A stretch of DNA of 23,659 bases from an uncultured Gemella sp. (GCF_900766305.1 NZ_CAAFUZ010000101.1:1-23659), one strand, 5' to 3'. Positions 5,956 to 14,098 are shown, counted from the stretch's first letter. Numbers and translations are program-made. The notes: a model not told the origin generated them from the letters alone.

Positions 5956-7869
5956 TTATTTTTGTTTTCTTCTACCTACCATGAAGGCACTCATTAGAGT
6001 AAGTGCTCCTGCAAGGATAGATGATGAAGTTTCTAAACCAGTATTAGATAATCTTCCATTGTTTAGACGACCACCTTTTGGAGTTAAAGCGTTAGCTCCA
6101 TTACCAGCAGCACTTGCTCCAGGTTGACCACCATCAATAACTGCAGTTCCTTGTCTTTCAGTAGCATTAGACCAGTTCAGGCTTAGGATTGCATCTTTTT
6201 TACCAGCACCAGGCATAATGTTTTCCATTGTTGGAACGAATACTGAAACAGGAATGTTAGTTAGTTTTTCTGGAGATGTGAAGTGAACTTCTACTTGGTT
6301 CATAGCACCACCTGTTCTGTTAACAGGGTATTCAGTTCCATTAACCCAGAAGCGAGTAATACCGTCTGTAAGTGTTCCTACTTTAATATCGTGGAAACGA
6401 ACTTTGTAGTGATAAGTATCTCCGTGTTTAAATACAGTGATTCCATCTAATGCGGCATTCCCCATAGAAGCACGTCCTGATTCATATGCATTTAGTAGTG
6501 TAGCAGTTACGTTATCGAAGTAAGTAACTGGTACTTCAACGCCTTGCCCTTGAGGTGTAGTAGGTAGAGGTGTAGTTGATGTAATAGGTGAAGTAGGTTG
6601 TTGTCCTCCTTGTTGTCCACCTGGCTCTGATGGTTTAGGAGTATAACCACTGTTTCCTGGTTTTCCACCAGATATTGGTTGACCTTGTTGTTCAGTTACG
6701 CCAGACCAGTCAAATGATAAAGTGGCATTTTGTGTACCACCACCAGGCATAATTTCTTCCATAACTTGTACGAATACAGAAACGGGAACCGATGATAGTC
6801 TTTCAGTAGATGTGAAGTGCACTTCTACTTGTTTATTAGCACCACCAGTAGGGTTAACAGGGTACTCTGTACCATTCACCCAGAATTTAGAGATTCCACC
6901 AGTGAATCCTTGAGTTGAAAGATCATGGAATCTTACGATGTAGTGGTAAGTACTTCCTTCTTTAAATACAGTAACATTACTATGTTCTAAAGCTGCATCC
7001 CCCATAGATTTTTGTCCAGGACGATAAGCATTTAATAATGTAGCTTTTACTCCTTTATAGTAAGTTGCAGTAGCCGAAGGAGTAGGTTTAGGAGTAGGTG
7101 TAGTCACTACAGGTTTAACTGGTTTAGCTGGCTCTGCAGGTTTAGGAGTTTCTACAGGTTTAACAGGTTTAGCTGGTTCTGTAGGTTTAACAGGCTCAGC
7201 TGGTTTTGTAGCTCCTGGATCAGCTGGTTTATTCGAAGGCTGAGTATCTTTTGGTGTCTCAGGTTTTACTGTAGGTTGAGTTGCAGTAGTCGTAGTTTCA
7301 ACAGGTTTAGCTGGAGTTTCAGCTGCAGGTTTAGGAGTCACTACAGGTTTATCAACAGGTTTAGGAGTAAGTTTTTCTTCTAATCCATCTGTCTTGATTT
7401 GAAGGAATGCACTTTGCTTACCACTACCTGGCATTATTTTATCCATTGCTGTAACGAATACTTCTACTGGTATTTTATTTTCTAATGTTGGTAAAGTAAA
7501 TTCAGTTTCTTTTGGATTCAATGCACCTGGATAGTTAATGTCATTTAGAGCTACTTCACTACCATTCACCCAAAAACGTCCAATTCCATCGTTTTGTCCA
7601 CCGAAAGTAATATTTTGCCAGATTACTTTATATTTATATCCGTTATTAACTTTTTGTACAGTAGTTTTTACTAATGCAGCATTTCCCATCGAAAGTCTAT
7701 TTTCGTAAGCATGTCTTAGTTCACTATCTACCTCTACTTCTGGATTTTGAGTATCAGCTGCTAATAAAACTTTGTTATTGTTTTGTGTAGTTGCTGAATA
7801 ATCTACCACAGCAAGGGTTGAAATGATAGTTGCTGCAGATAGAACTTTTAATAATTTATTTGCTTTCAT
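5956..7869 (-). CDS. Cell-wall-anchored surface protein with three NEAT domains
   Basis: This 637-aa predicted haem-binding surface protein has a signal peptide (about 1-38) and NEAT domains at about 48-162, 272-392 and 453-571. The second and third are clearly recent copies of each other (shared YHY..RFHD, FWVNGTEYPVN and QVEVHFTS segments). A long Pro/Lys/Thr-rich wall-spanning linker with PAEPAKPVKPV-type repeats occupies 165-265, and a second Gly/Pro/Gln-rich linker 395-445. The C-terminus is a sorting signal: LSNTG (607-611), a hydrophobic segment and the tail GRRKQK. Every NEAT has a Ser-Met lip (M61, M289, M469) and a V-x-x-M-x-x-I-M-P-G segment, but none has the YxxxY haem motif. AAGGAG precedes the start. 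It probably captures haem at the cell surface. The exact ligand is unproven. Confidence 0.88.
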   Translation of the reverse strand: MKANKLLKVLSAATIISTLAVVDYSATTQNNNKVLLAADTQNPEVEVDSELRHAYENRLSMGNAALVKTTVQKVNNGYKYKVIWQNITFGGQNDGIGRFWVNGSEVALNDINYPGALNPKETEFTLPTLENKIPVEVFVTAMDKIMPGSGKQSAFLQIKTDGLEEKLTPKPVDKPVVTPKPAAETPAKPVETTTTATQPTVKPETPKDTQPSNKPADPGATKPAEPVKPTEPAKPVKPVETPKPAEPAKPVKPVVTTPTPKPTPSATATYYKGVKATLLNAYRPGQKSMGDAALEHSNVTVFKEGSTYHYIVRFHDLSTQGFTGGISKFWVNGTEYPVNPTGGANKQVEVHFTSTERLSSVPVSVFVQVMEEIMPGGGTQNATLSFDWSGVTEQQGQPISGGKPGNSGYTPKPSEPGGQQGGQQPTSPITSTTPLPTTPQGQGVEVPVTYFDNVTATLLNAYESGRASMGNAALDGITVFKHGDTYHYKVRFHDIKVGTLTDGITRFWVNGTEYPVNRTGGAMNQVEVHFTSPEKLTNIPVSVFVPTMENIMPGAGKKDAILSLNWSNATERQGTAVIDGGQPGASAAGNGANALTPKGGRLNNGRLSNTGLETSSSILAGALTLMSAFMVGRRKQK

Positions 7870-7908
7870 TTTATTTTGATTTCTCCTTATATTTCTTTAT
7901 ACATGACT

Positions 7909-7941
7909 TTATACAAAGGGATAATTTATCCCTTTGTATAA
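7909..7941. repeat. 33-bp perfect palindrome between two NEAT genes
   Basis: TTATACAAAGGGATAA, one central base, then its exact reverse complement. It lies about 15 bases beyond the stop of the 1391-aa gene. It would form a very stable 16-bp RNA hairpin, but neither strand has a T-run after it, so it is a poor terminator. An mRNA-end stabiliser/processing site or a protein-binding operator are alternatives. Confidence 0.75.
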
Positions 7942-7955
7942 GAGTTCGTGTTATA

Positions 7956-10900
7956 TTATTTATTATTTTTTCTGCGTAGTACTAGAGCAGATAATAATAC
8001 TAGTGCACCTAAGCCAACAGTTGCTGTTGAATTTACTCCAGTATTAGCTAACGCTTTAAGTCTTTTAGCTACAGTTTGTGAAGTTTTTTGAACAGTAGTT
8101 TTTTGAGCTTCAACTTTTTTATCTTCTTTGCTTTCATTTTGTCCAAAGACATCTTGTGCTGATGGTTGTGTTTGTTCTTTTGCTTTTTGCTCTTTATTTA
8201 ACTCTTTGATATCGAATTCTGGTAATTCAGGTTGAACAAGAGCTTCACCAGTTTCAAATTTTGGTTTTTCGTTTGATCCTGGTGCAACAGGTTGAACTGG
8301 AGTTTCTCCATTAATTGGTTTAGTTGGAGTACTTGGTTCGCTTGATGGTTTATCATTGTTGTCAGTAGGAGCAGGGTTTACAGGAACAGGTGTATTCTGA
8401 TCTGAAGCCACAGTTTTTGATTTTACAATTGTGTATAAACTGAAGTGACTTGTGAAGAATGTAAGTTTACCATCTTTGTAAACACTTGGAATTCTTTCTA
8501 GTTTATTACCATTTACATAGTAAACTTCTAGTTTTTCATCTTCGTTAGCAACAACGGCTACTGTAACTGCACGAGTTTCTCCTTGTTTATCGATTGTAGT
8601 TCCATTAGAATCTGTGAAGTGTAAGTCTATTGTTTTAACAACACTTAGATTTTCATCTTCTTTTTTAACAAGTTCTTCAACTTTTGCAACAGTTTCTTTA
8701 TCAGCTTTTTCAACTGAGAAGTTAGAAGCTTTTACAGTAGAGTTATCGAATGAAACTTTGATTTCTTCTGATGAACCATTTTCTACAACTTTAGCAACTA
8801 ATGTATCTTTAAGTGATGCAGAATTAACGATTTCTTTAAGTTTTGATGCTTCTTCTTTGTTAACATCTTTGTTGTTAGCAATATTAGCTAATGCTTCTTT
8901 TTTAAGTTCTTCTAATTTTGCTTTTTCTTTTTCAAGTTTTTCTTTTTCAGCTTGAGCTTTAGCGGCAGCTTCTTTTTCTAATCTTTCTTTTTCAAGACGA
9001 TCGACTTCAGCTTTTTGAGCTTTTTCTTTTTCAGCTTGAGCTTTAGCAGCAGCTTCTTTTTCTAATCTTTCTTTTTCAAGACGATCAGCTTCGGCTTTTT
9101 GAGTTTTTTCTTTTTCAAGTCTTTCTTTTTCAGCTTGAGCCTTAGCAGCAGCTTCTTTTTCTAATCTTTCTTTTTCAAGACGATCAGCTTCAGCTTTTTG
9201 AGCTTTCTCTTTTTCAAGTCTTTCTTTTTCGGCTTGAGCCTTAGCAGCTTCTTCTCTTTCTAATTTTTCTTTTTCAAGACGATCAGCTTCGGCTTTTTGA
9301 GCTTTTTCAAGTCTTTCTTTTTCAAGTCTTTCTTTTTCGGCTTGAGCCTTAGCAGCTTCTTCTTTCTCTAATCTTTCTTTTTCAGCTTTAGCTTTTGTAG
9401 TTTCATCTTTGTGTAGTGATGTTACTTGATCAGCTGTTAAAGGAGCAGCAGAATCCCAGTTGAATTTAAGTGTTGCTGCAACATTTGAATGACCTTTTAA
9501 TGGTTTTCCATTTACTGATACTGAGAATGTAATAGTTTTTTCAGTTAATTTTTCAGGACTTGTGAAGTGGAATACTTTTTCATGACCTTCACCACCAAGA
9601 TCAGTTCTTTCAGCTGCATTACCATCAACAGTTATAGTATCTACAGTTCCTACTAGAGTATTGACATCTAAGTCTTTAAATGTTAAATAGTAGTTGTAAG
9701 TATCATTTACTTTTTCAACACGAGTTTTTTCATGTACTAATGCACCATCTGCCATTGAAGTTCTATTAGATTCATGAGCATTATTAATTATAGCCGGAAC
9801 TAAGTTATTAGCAACTTCTTCTTTAACTTTTTCTACAGTAGGGAAGTCTAGAGCTATTGTACTTTCAGCAGCACGTTCTTCAAATCTAGGTTTAGCTCCA
9901 CCTTTAGTTTGTACGCTAATTACAGTATCAACTTGGATTTTATCTAGAAGAGTATCAGTTAAGATTTTACCTTCTTTTAGTTTAGTAGCTGCATCAACTT
10001 CAGTAAAGTTAATTTCAGTTCCTTTATAAGTAAGTTTAGAAACTGTAAATGGTTTATTACGTAATAAGTAAGTAGAAGATTTACCTTCTTTTACTTGAAT
10101 AGTGTATTGATATTTATCTCCAACTTTTTCAACTTTTACATCTTTAACAAATGCATTTTCATAGATTGAGCTTGAATTAGTAGTTCTACCATTTAATTCA
10201 CCTTTAACAGTAGCAGGGAATGTAGTAGGAACTTTATCAGCATCTACTTCATGATCAGGTACTGAAGGTTTAGCAGGTGTAACTTCTTTAGGTTTTTCCA
10301 CTTTAGGGAAGTCTAGAGCTATTGTACTTTCAGCAGTTCTGTCTTCAAATCTAGGTTTAGCACCGCCTTTTGTTTGAACATTTAATACAGCATCTACTTG
10401 AATTTTGTCTAAAAGAGAATCAGTTAAGATTTTACCTTCTTTTAGCTTAGTAGCAGCATCAACTTCAGTAAAGTTAATTTCAGTTCCTTTATAAGTAAGT
10501 TTAGAAACTGTGAATGGCTTATTACGTAATAAGAAGTTAGTAGATTTTCCTTCTTTAACTTGGATAGTATATTGATATTTATCCCCAACTTTTTCAACTT
10601 TTACATCTTTAACAAATGCATTTTCATAGATTGAAGCAGTACCAGTAGTTCTACCATTTAATTCAGCTTTTACTGTAGTAGGGAAAGTGTTAGGAACTTT
10701 ATCAGCATCAACATTGTGGTCAGCAGCTGTTGGTGTTGCTGGTTTTGGTTCTTCTTTTGGTGTAGTTGGTGCAGGCTTAACTGGTTTAGGTTTAGCAGGT
10801 GCAACTACATCTTCTAATTTTACAGGTCTTTCTTTGTAGTCAGTAGCTGTTTCATAATATAGTTTTAATGTAACAAAGTGTGACATTAAAGCACCGTTAG

Positions 10901-12131
10901 GATATGGAGCAGTACCATCTAATTGAATTTTTTCTAATAGTTTATCAGTAATGATAGATCCTTCTTTTACTGAAGAATTACCATTTGTTGCTAAGGTAGT
11001 TAATGGAATATCTTTACCTTGATATGCAACTTTGTGTAATTCAAATGGATAGAATTCTCCACCTACATCAGCAAGACCTTTTTTGAATCTTAGAGTATAT
11101 TTGTATTTATCTCCAACTTTTTCAACTTTAACATAGTTATCTAATGCAGAACCGTATAATGATTCTTCATCATTGTTGTTAGCATTTCTTAAGTGTCCTT
11201 GAACGTGGATAGGGAAGTCTTTTTTGATAGTCCCTTTATATTCCACATCTTTGTTAGGATTTTCGTAAGTTGCAGCTTCATAGTTATCAGCTGTGACTTT
11301 TTTTCTAGCTAAAGAAGATAAATCAAATTTTAAAATCATTTTTTGAGTTCCAGTTCCAGGAGTATTATTCTTTTTACCAATAGATTCCATAACAGGAACA
11401 AACACTTTAGTAAATGTTTCTAGTTTATTATTAGCATCAATTTTATTTTTATCTACATTGAAAGTAACAGTTTTTGGATAAACAGTACGATTAGGGAATT
11501 TTTCTTTGTAGACATCTACGAAATTGTCAGTATCATTGGCACTGTAATTTTCAACTATAGTTGAGTCTTTATACTCATGATCATCAATTTTTTCACGATC
11601 TGCATGTGTCTTATCTCCATCATAGTATTTTAAATCTCCTAAATAACCAGTAAGACCACCAAATGTGATAGGTTTAAATGAAACATTTACAGAGTATTCT
11701 CCATTTTTTACTATTAATTTTGTTTTTTCATTATCGATTGCAGCGGCAGCCATAGAAGGACGACCTTCTTCATGGAATTTTAATGCTTCAGCACTAATCT
11801 TATATTCCCCATCTTTTAAAGCTTTAACATCTTGAGCTACAGTAGCTGGTTCTTCAGCTTTAGGAGCAGTAGTTGCTGTTGCTGGCGTAGTTGCGGGGGC
11901 TGCAGCAGAGTTCACTGCTGGAGTTGCTGATGAATTAGTTTCTCCAGTAGTAGATGCTGGCGCTGTAGGTTGCGTAGTAGTTGGCTTCGTAGCAGAAGTT
12001 GTTGTATTTGCTACAACAGGTGTTTCTTCCGCTGCGAATGCAAAACTATCTTGATCGTATGCTTCGATTGCTGCAACAGCAGAAAAAATTGCAGTTGCTG
12101 ACAAAACTTTTAATAATGTTGTATTTTTCAT
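7956..12131 (-). CDS. Giant multidomain NEAT surface protein (1391 aa)
   Basis: Order of parts: signal peptide (about 1-34, with LLKVLSATAIFSA core); Ala/Thr/Pro-rich segment (35-100); an expanded NEAT domain (106-275; lip RPSMAAAAI, then FVPVMES and GTQKMILKFDL); three tandem ~130-aa NEAT-like beta domains (about 300-430, 478-608, 632-763, the last two almost identical); a second NEAT (777-895, lip TSMADGAL); a long charged coiled coil of AAKAQAEKERLEKE-type repeats (905-1080); a C-terminal beta domain (1085-1237) ending in SHFSLYTIV, as seen in many Gram-positive surface proteins; a Pro-rich segment; and the sorting signal LANTG (1361-1365), hydrophobic helix and RRKNNK. It is predicted to capture haem or host haemoprotein at the wall. 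It looks like an enlarged paralogue of the 583-aa gene upstream, and has its own duplicated promoter and Fur-like site. Confidence 0.87.
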   Translation of the reverse strand: MKNTTLLKVLSATAIFSAVAAIEAYDQDSFAFAAEETPVVANTTTSATKPTTTQPTAPASTTGETNSSATPAVNSAAAPATTPATATTAPKAEEPATVAQDVKALKDGEYKISAEALKFHEEGRPSMAAAAIDNEKTKLIVKNGEYSVNVSFKPITFGGLTGYLGDLKYYDGDKTHADREKIDDHEYKDSTIVENYSANDTDNFVDVYKEKFPNRTVYPKTVTFNVDKNKIDANNKLETFTKVFVPVMESIGKKNNTPGTGTQKMILKFDLSSLARKKVTADNYEAATYENPNKDVEYKGTIKKDFPIHVQGHLRNANNNDEESLYGSALDNYVKVEKVGDKYKYTLRFKKGLADVGGEFYPFELHKVAYQGKDIPLTTLATNGNSSVKEGSIITDKLLEKIQLDGTAPYPNGALMSHFVTLKLYYETATDYKERPVKLEDVVAPAKPKPVKPAPTTPKEEPKPATPTAADHNVDADKVPNTFPTTVKAELNGRTTGTASIYENAFVKDVKVEKVGDKYQYTIQVKEGKSTNFLLRNKPFTVSKLTYKGTEINFTEVDAATKLKEGKILTDSLLDKIQVDAVLNVQTKGGAKPRFEDRTAESTIALDFPKVEKPKEVTPAKPSVPDHEVDADKVPTTFPATVKGELNGRTTNSSSIYENAFVKDVKVEKVGDKYQYTIQVKEGKSSTYLLRNKPFTVSKLTYKGTEINFTEVDAATKLKEGKILTDTLLDKIQVDTVISVQTKGGAKPRFEERAAESTIALDFPTVEKVKEEVANNLVPAIINNAHESNRTSMADGALVHEKTRVEKVNDTYNYYLTFKDLDVNTLVGTVDTITVDGNAAERTDLGGEGHEKVFHFTSPEKLTEKTITFSVSVNGKPLKGHSNVAATLKFNWDSAAPLTADQVTSLHKDETTKAKAEKERLEKEEAAKAQAEKERLEKERLEKAQKAEADRLEKEKLEREEAAKAQAEKERLEKEKAQKAEADRLEKERLEKEAAAKAQAEKERLEKEKTQKAEADRLEKERLEKEAAAKAQAEKEKAQKAEVDRLEKERLEKEAAAKAQAEKEKLEKEKAKLEELKKEALANIANNKDVNKEEASKLKEIVNSASLKDTLVAKVVENGSSEEIKVSFDNSTVKASNFSVEKADKETVAKVEELVKKEDENLSVVKTIDLHFTDSNGTTIDKQGETRAVTVAVVANEDEKLEVYYVNGNKLERIPSVYKDGKLTFFTSHFSLYTIVKSKTVASDQNTPVPVNPAPTDNNDKPSSEPSTPTKPINGETPVQPVAPGSNEKPKFETGEALVQPELPEFDIKELNKEQKAKEQTQPSAQDVFGQNESKEDKKVEAQKTTVQKTSQTVAKRLKALANTGVNSTATVGLGALVLLSALVLRRKNNK
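8892..9419 (-). repeat. Coiled-coil-coding degenerate tandem repeats
   Basis: This stretch inside the 1391-aa gene encodes residues 905-1080. About five units begin AAKAQAEKE, with spacings of roughly 36, 33, 33 and 28 codons, the difference being loss or gain of RLEKE blocks. Such length variation is what slippage or unequal recombination produces. The alternating Lys/Glu with Ala/Leu spacing predicts a rigid alpha-helical stalk. Confidence 0.85.
9843..10700 (-). repeat. Tandem duplication of a ~465-bp domain unit
   Basis: Residues 478-608 and 632-763 of the 1391-aa protein align without gaps over most of their length (offset 155 residues, 465 bp). The long identical runs include IYENAFVKDVKVEKVGDKYQ and RNKPFTVSKLTYKGTEINFT. 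The DNA is also nearly identical over long runs, so the duplication is recent or maintained by gene conversion. A diverged third copy precedes it (residues 300-430). Confidence 0.85.
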
Positions 12132-12186
12132 ATTAGGAATTTTCTCCTTTATTTTGTATATTATTAGATATTAAATCGTTACCACT

Positions 12187-12192
12187 ATTATA
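12187..12192 (-). promoter_or_regulatory. -10 element of the 1391-aa NEAT gene promoter
   Basis: A perfect TATAAT on the minus strand about 55 bases upstream of the start codon. The matching -35 position reads TTTATT (weak), and the Fur-like site lies just upstream of it. The surrounding 50 bases (12181-12230) are conserved in register at 14151-14200, upstream of the 583-aa gene, which supports a regulatory role. Confidence 0.65.
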
Positions 12193-12223
12193 ATACAAAA
12201 GCTATAAAAAATAAAGAAAAAAA

Positions 12224-12238
12224 TGATAATTGATATCA
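12224..12238 (-). promoter_or_regulatory. Fur-box-like operator of the 1391-aa NEAT gene
   Basis: TGATAATTGATATCA matches 12 of the 14 defined positions of the 7-1-7 Fur consensus (TGATAATNATTATCA). It lies immediately upstream of the promoter's -35 region, as expected for iron repression of haem-uptake genes. Confidence 0.6.
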
Positions 12239-12306
12239 ACTATCCCTAAAAACAGGTCTTTTTTTCTCAAAAACTTCAAAAACAAGTCACAATTTAGACA
12301 CAAATT

Positions 12307-12338
12307 AAAACAAGCTTGGAATTCACCAAACTTGTTTT
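12307..12338 (-). terminator. Terminator of the 583-aa NEAT gene
   Basis: AAAACAAGCTTGG and CCAAACTTGTTTT form a 13-bp stem with one mismatch around a 6-base loop. On the minus strand the stem ends in TTTT and continues into AATTTG. It starts about 10 bases beyond the stop codon, so the 583-aa gene is probably its own transcription unit. Confidence 0.8.
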
Positions 12339-12346
12339 AATAATAA

Positions 12347-14098
12347 TTATTTATTAGTTTTTCTACGTAAGATAAATGCAGATAGTAAAGTTACTAATCC
12401 GAAGAAGCCTGTAGTTGCAGTATTAACACCAGTGTTTGCTAATGATTTTTTAACATTTACAGTAGTGACATTAGATTTTTTAGTGCTTACTGGAGTAGCT
12501 ACAAACGTATCTTTAACTTCAGATTGTCCAAAGATATCATTGATAAGTGGTTTTTTATCTGATGTAGTAGTTGTTTCTTCAGTCAATCGTTTTTGTTCTC
12601 TAAGGTACCCATCTAAATCAAATTCAGGTTTTTCTAATATTGTAGCTTCTCCTTTAACTGTAATTGGCCCTTTATGGTTACTAATGAACCCATCTAAATC
12701 AAATTCAGGTTTCTCTTCAATTGCAGGTTCACCTTTAGCAGTTACAGGTGGTTTTTCTCTTTCAAGTCTTTCTTTTTCAGCTTTTTCCTTAGCTAGTTTT
12801 TCAGCTTCAATACGTTCTTTTTCAGCTTTTTCTTTAGCTAGTTTTTCTCTTTCGATACGCTCTTTTTCAGCTTTTTCTTTAGCTAGTTTTTCTCTTTCAA
12901 TACGTTCTTTTTCAGCTTTTTCTTTAGCTAGTTTTTCAGCTTCGATACGTGCTTTTTCTTCTTTAGCTTTTTTATCGGTAGCAACTTTTTCATTTGCTTT
13001 AGCTTTTTCTTCATTTTGAAGTTGATTTACGATAGCTTTAGTAAGTGGAGTAGCTTTAGCCCAATCGAATGCAAAACGTGCAGGTGTATTTTTGTGGAAT
13101 GGTCTACCACCAGCGTCAACATCAACTGTCACATTAACTACATCGTATTTTTCTTTACTTGTGAAGTGGTATAGTTTTTCGTGATTTGAACCACCAAGTT
13201 CAGTTAGAGTAGCAGTTGTACCATTAACTGTAAGATTTGTTAATTCACCAACGTATGGTCCGAATGCTAAATCTTTCGCAGTTACATAGTAGTGATATGT
13301 ATCTCCAACTTTTTCAACACGAGTTTTTGATTTGTCGATTGCACCATCTCCCATTGATTTAGTGTTAGCAGTTGCATCCATCATTGTTAGTGGTACAAGA
13401 TTATATTTAGGTTCTGTTATAGTTTTTGTAGTTAATGAATTTAAATTATATTCAAGGATCATTCGTTGAGTACCTGAACCAGTAGGGAAAGCTTCCATTA
13501 CAGGAACGAATACTTGAGTATATGTTTCCAGTTTATTGTTAGCGTCGATTTTATTTTTGTCTACATTATAAGATAAAGTTTTAGGATAAACTGTGCGTCC
13601 AGGAAATTTTTTCTTGTATACATCTATAAAAGCATCTTTTTCATTTTCTGAATAATTTTCAACGATAGTCGTATCTTTAAACTCATTGTCTTGAATATCG
13701 TAGCGATTACTATGTGTTTTATCACCATCGTAATATTTTAAATCACCAAGGTAACCTTTCTGATTGAACAAATCAATAGGTTTGAAATTCACATTTACAG
13801 AGTATTGTCCATTTTTAACAATCAATTTTGTATTATCTTTGTCTAATCCAGCCGAGGCCATAGATGGATCCCCATCTTTACCGTAGAATTTAAATGCTTC
13901 TGATTTAATATCGTATGTACCATCTGGTAAATTCTTAACATCTTGAGGTACTGTTTTTGTTTCTACATCGCTTTGATTGTTAGTAGCAGTTGCTGCAACT
14001 TCAGTAGCGAATGCGTTGTGATCATAAGATTCTATTGCTGCGATTGCAGTGAATATTGCAGAAGCAGAAAGAACTTTTAATAATGTTTTATTCTTCAT
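12347..14098 (-). CDS. Cell-wall-anchored NEAT surface protein (583 aa)
   Basis: This paralogue of the 1391-aa protein has a nearly identical signal peptide (KTLLKVLSASAIFTAIAAIE), an expanded NEAT domain (57-222; lip DPSMASAGL, then FVPVMEA and GTQRMILEYNL) and a second NEAT (232-347; lip TKSMGDGAI). A charged coiled coil of KLAKEKAEKERIE repeats follows (361-449), then a 29-residue-period pair of EKPEFDLDG motifs (462-470, 489-497), an INDIFGQSE motif and the sorting signal LANTG (553-557) with hydrophobic helix and RRKTNK tail. It lacks the three tandem beta domains and the C-terminal domain of its paralogue. The EKPEFDLDG repeats recall fibronectin-binding-type disordered repeats, but I cannot assign a ligand. 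It is predicted to be surface-exposed and haem-linked by domain content and by its neighbours. A Fur-like site lies upstream. Confidence 0.87.
   Translation of the reverse strand: MKNKTLLKVLSASAIFTAIAAIESYDHNAFATEVAATATNNQSDVETKTVPQDVKNLPDGTYDIKSEAFKFYGKDGDPSMASAGLDKDNTKLIVKNGQYSVNVNFKPIDLFNQKGYLGDLKYYDGDKTHSNRYDIQDNEFKDTTIVENYSENEKDAFIDVYKKKFPGRTVYPKTLSYNVDKNKIDANNKLETYTQVFVPVMEAFPTGSGTQRMILEYNLNSLTTKTITEPKYNLVPLTMMDATANTKSMGDGAIDKSKTRVEKVGDTYHYYVTAKDLAFGPYVGELTNLTVNGTTATLTELGGSNHEKLYHFTSKEKYDVVNVTVDVDAGGRPFHKNTPARFAFDWAKATPLTKAIVNQLQNEEKAKANEKVATDKKAKEEKARIEAEKLAKEKAEKERIEREKLAKEKAEKERIEREKLAKEKAEKERIEAEKLAKEKAEKERLEREKPPVTAKGEPAIEEKPEFDLDGFISNHKGPITVKGEATILEKPEFDLDGYLREQKRLTEETTTTSDKKPLINDIFGQSEVKDTFVATPVSTKKSNVTTVNVKKSLANTGVNTATTGFFGLVTLLSAFILRRKTNK

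Noticed and set aside
7909..7941. Palindrome as a Fur box
   Set aside because: The GATAA-n-TTATC centre is one base short on each side of the 7-1-7 consensus, and the flanks do not match.
8614..8955. Plus-strand open frame opposite the 1391-aa gene
   Set aside because: Same cause: low-complexity Ser/Phe shadow of the sense coding strand.
8892..10700. Repeated DNA considered as CRISPR or a mobile repeat array
   Set aside because: The repeats are in-frame protein domains and coiled-coil units of one gene, with no spacers.
12432..13019. A 195-codon open frame on the plus strand opposite the 583-aa gene
   Set aside because: It is the antisense shadow of the Lys/Glu-rich coiled coil, rich in Ser/Phe repeats, with no ribosome site or homology sense.
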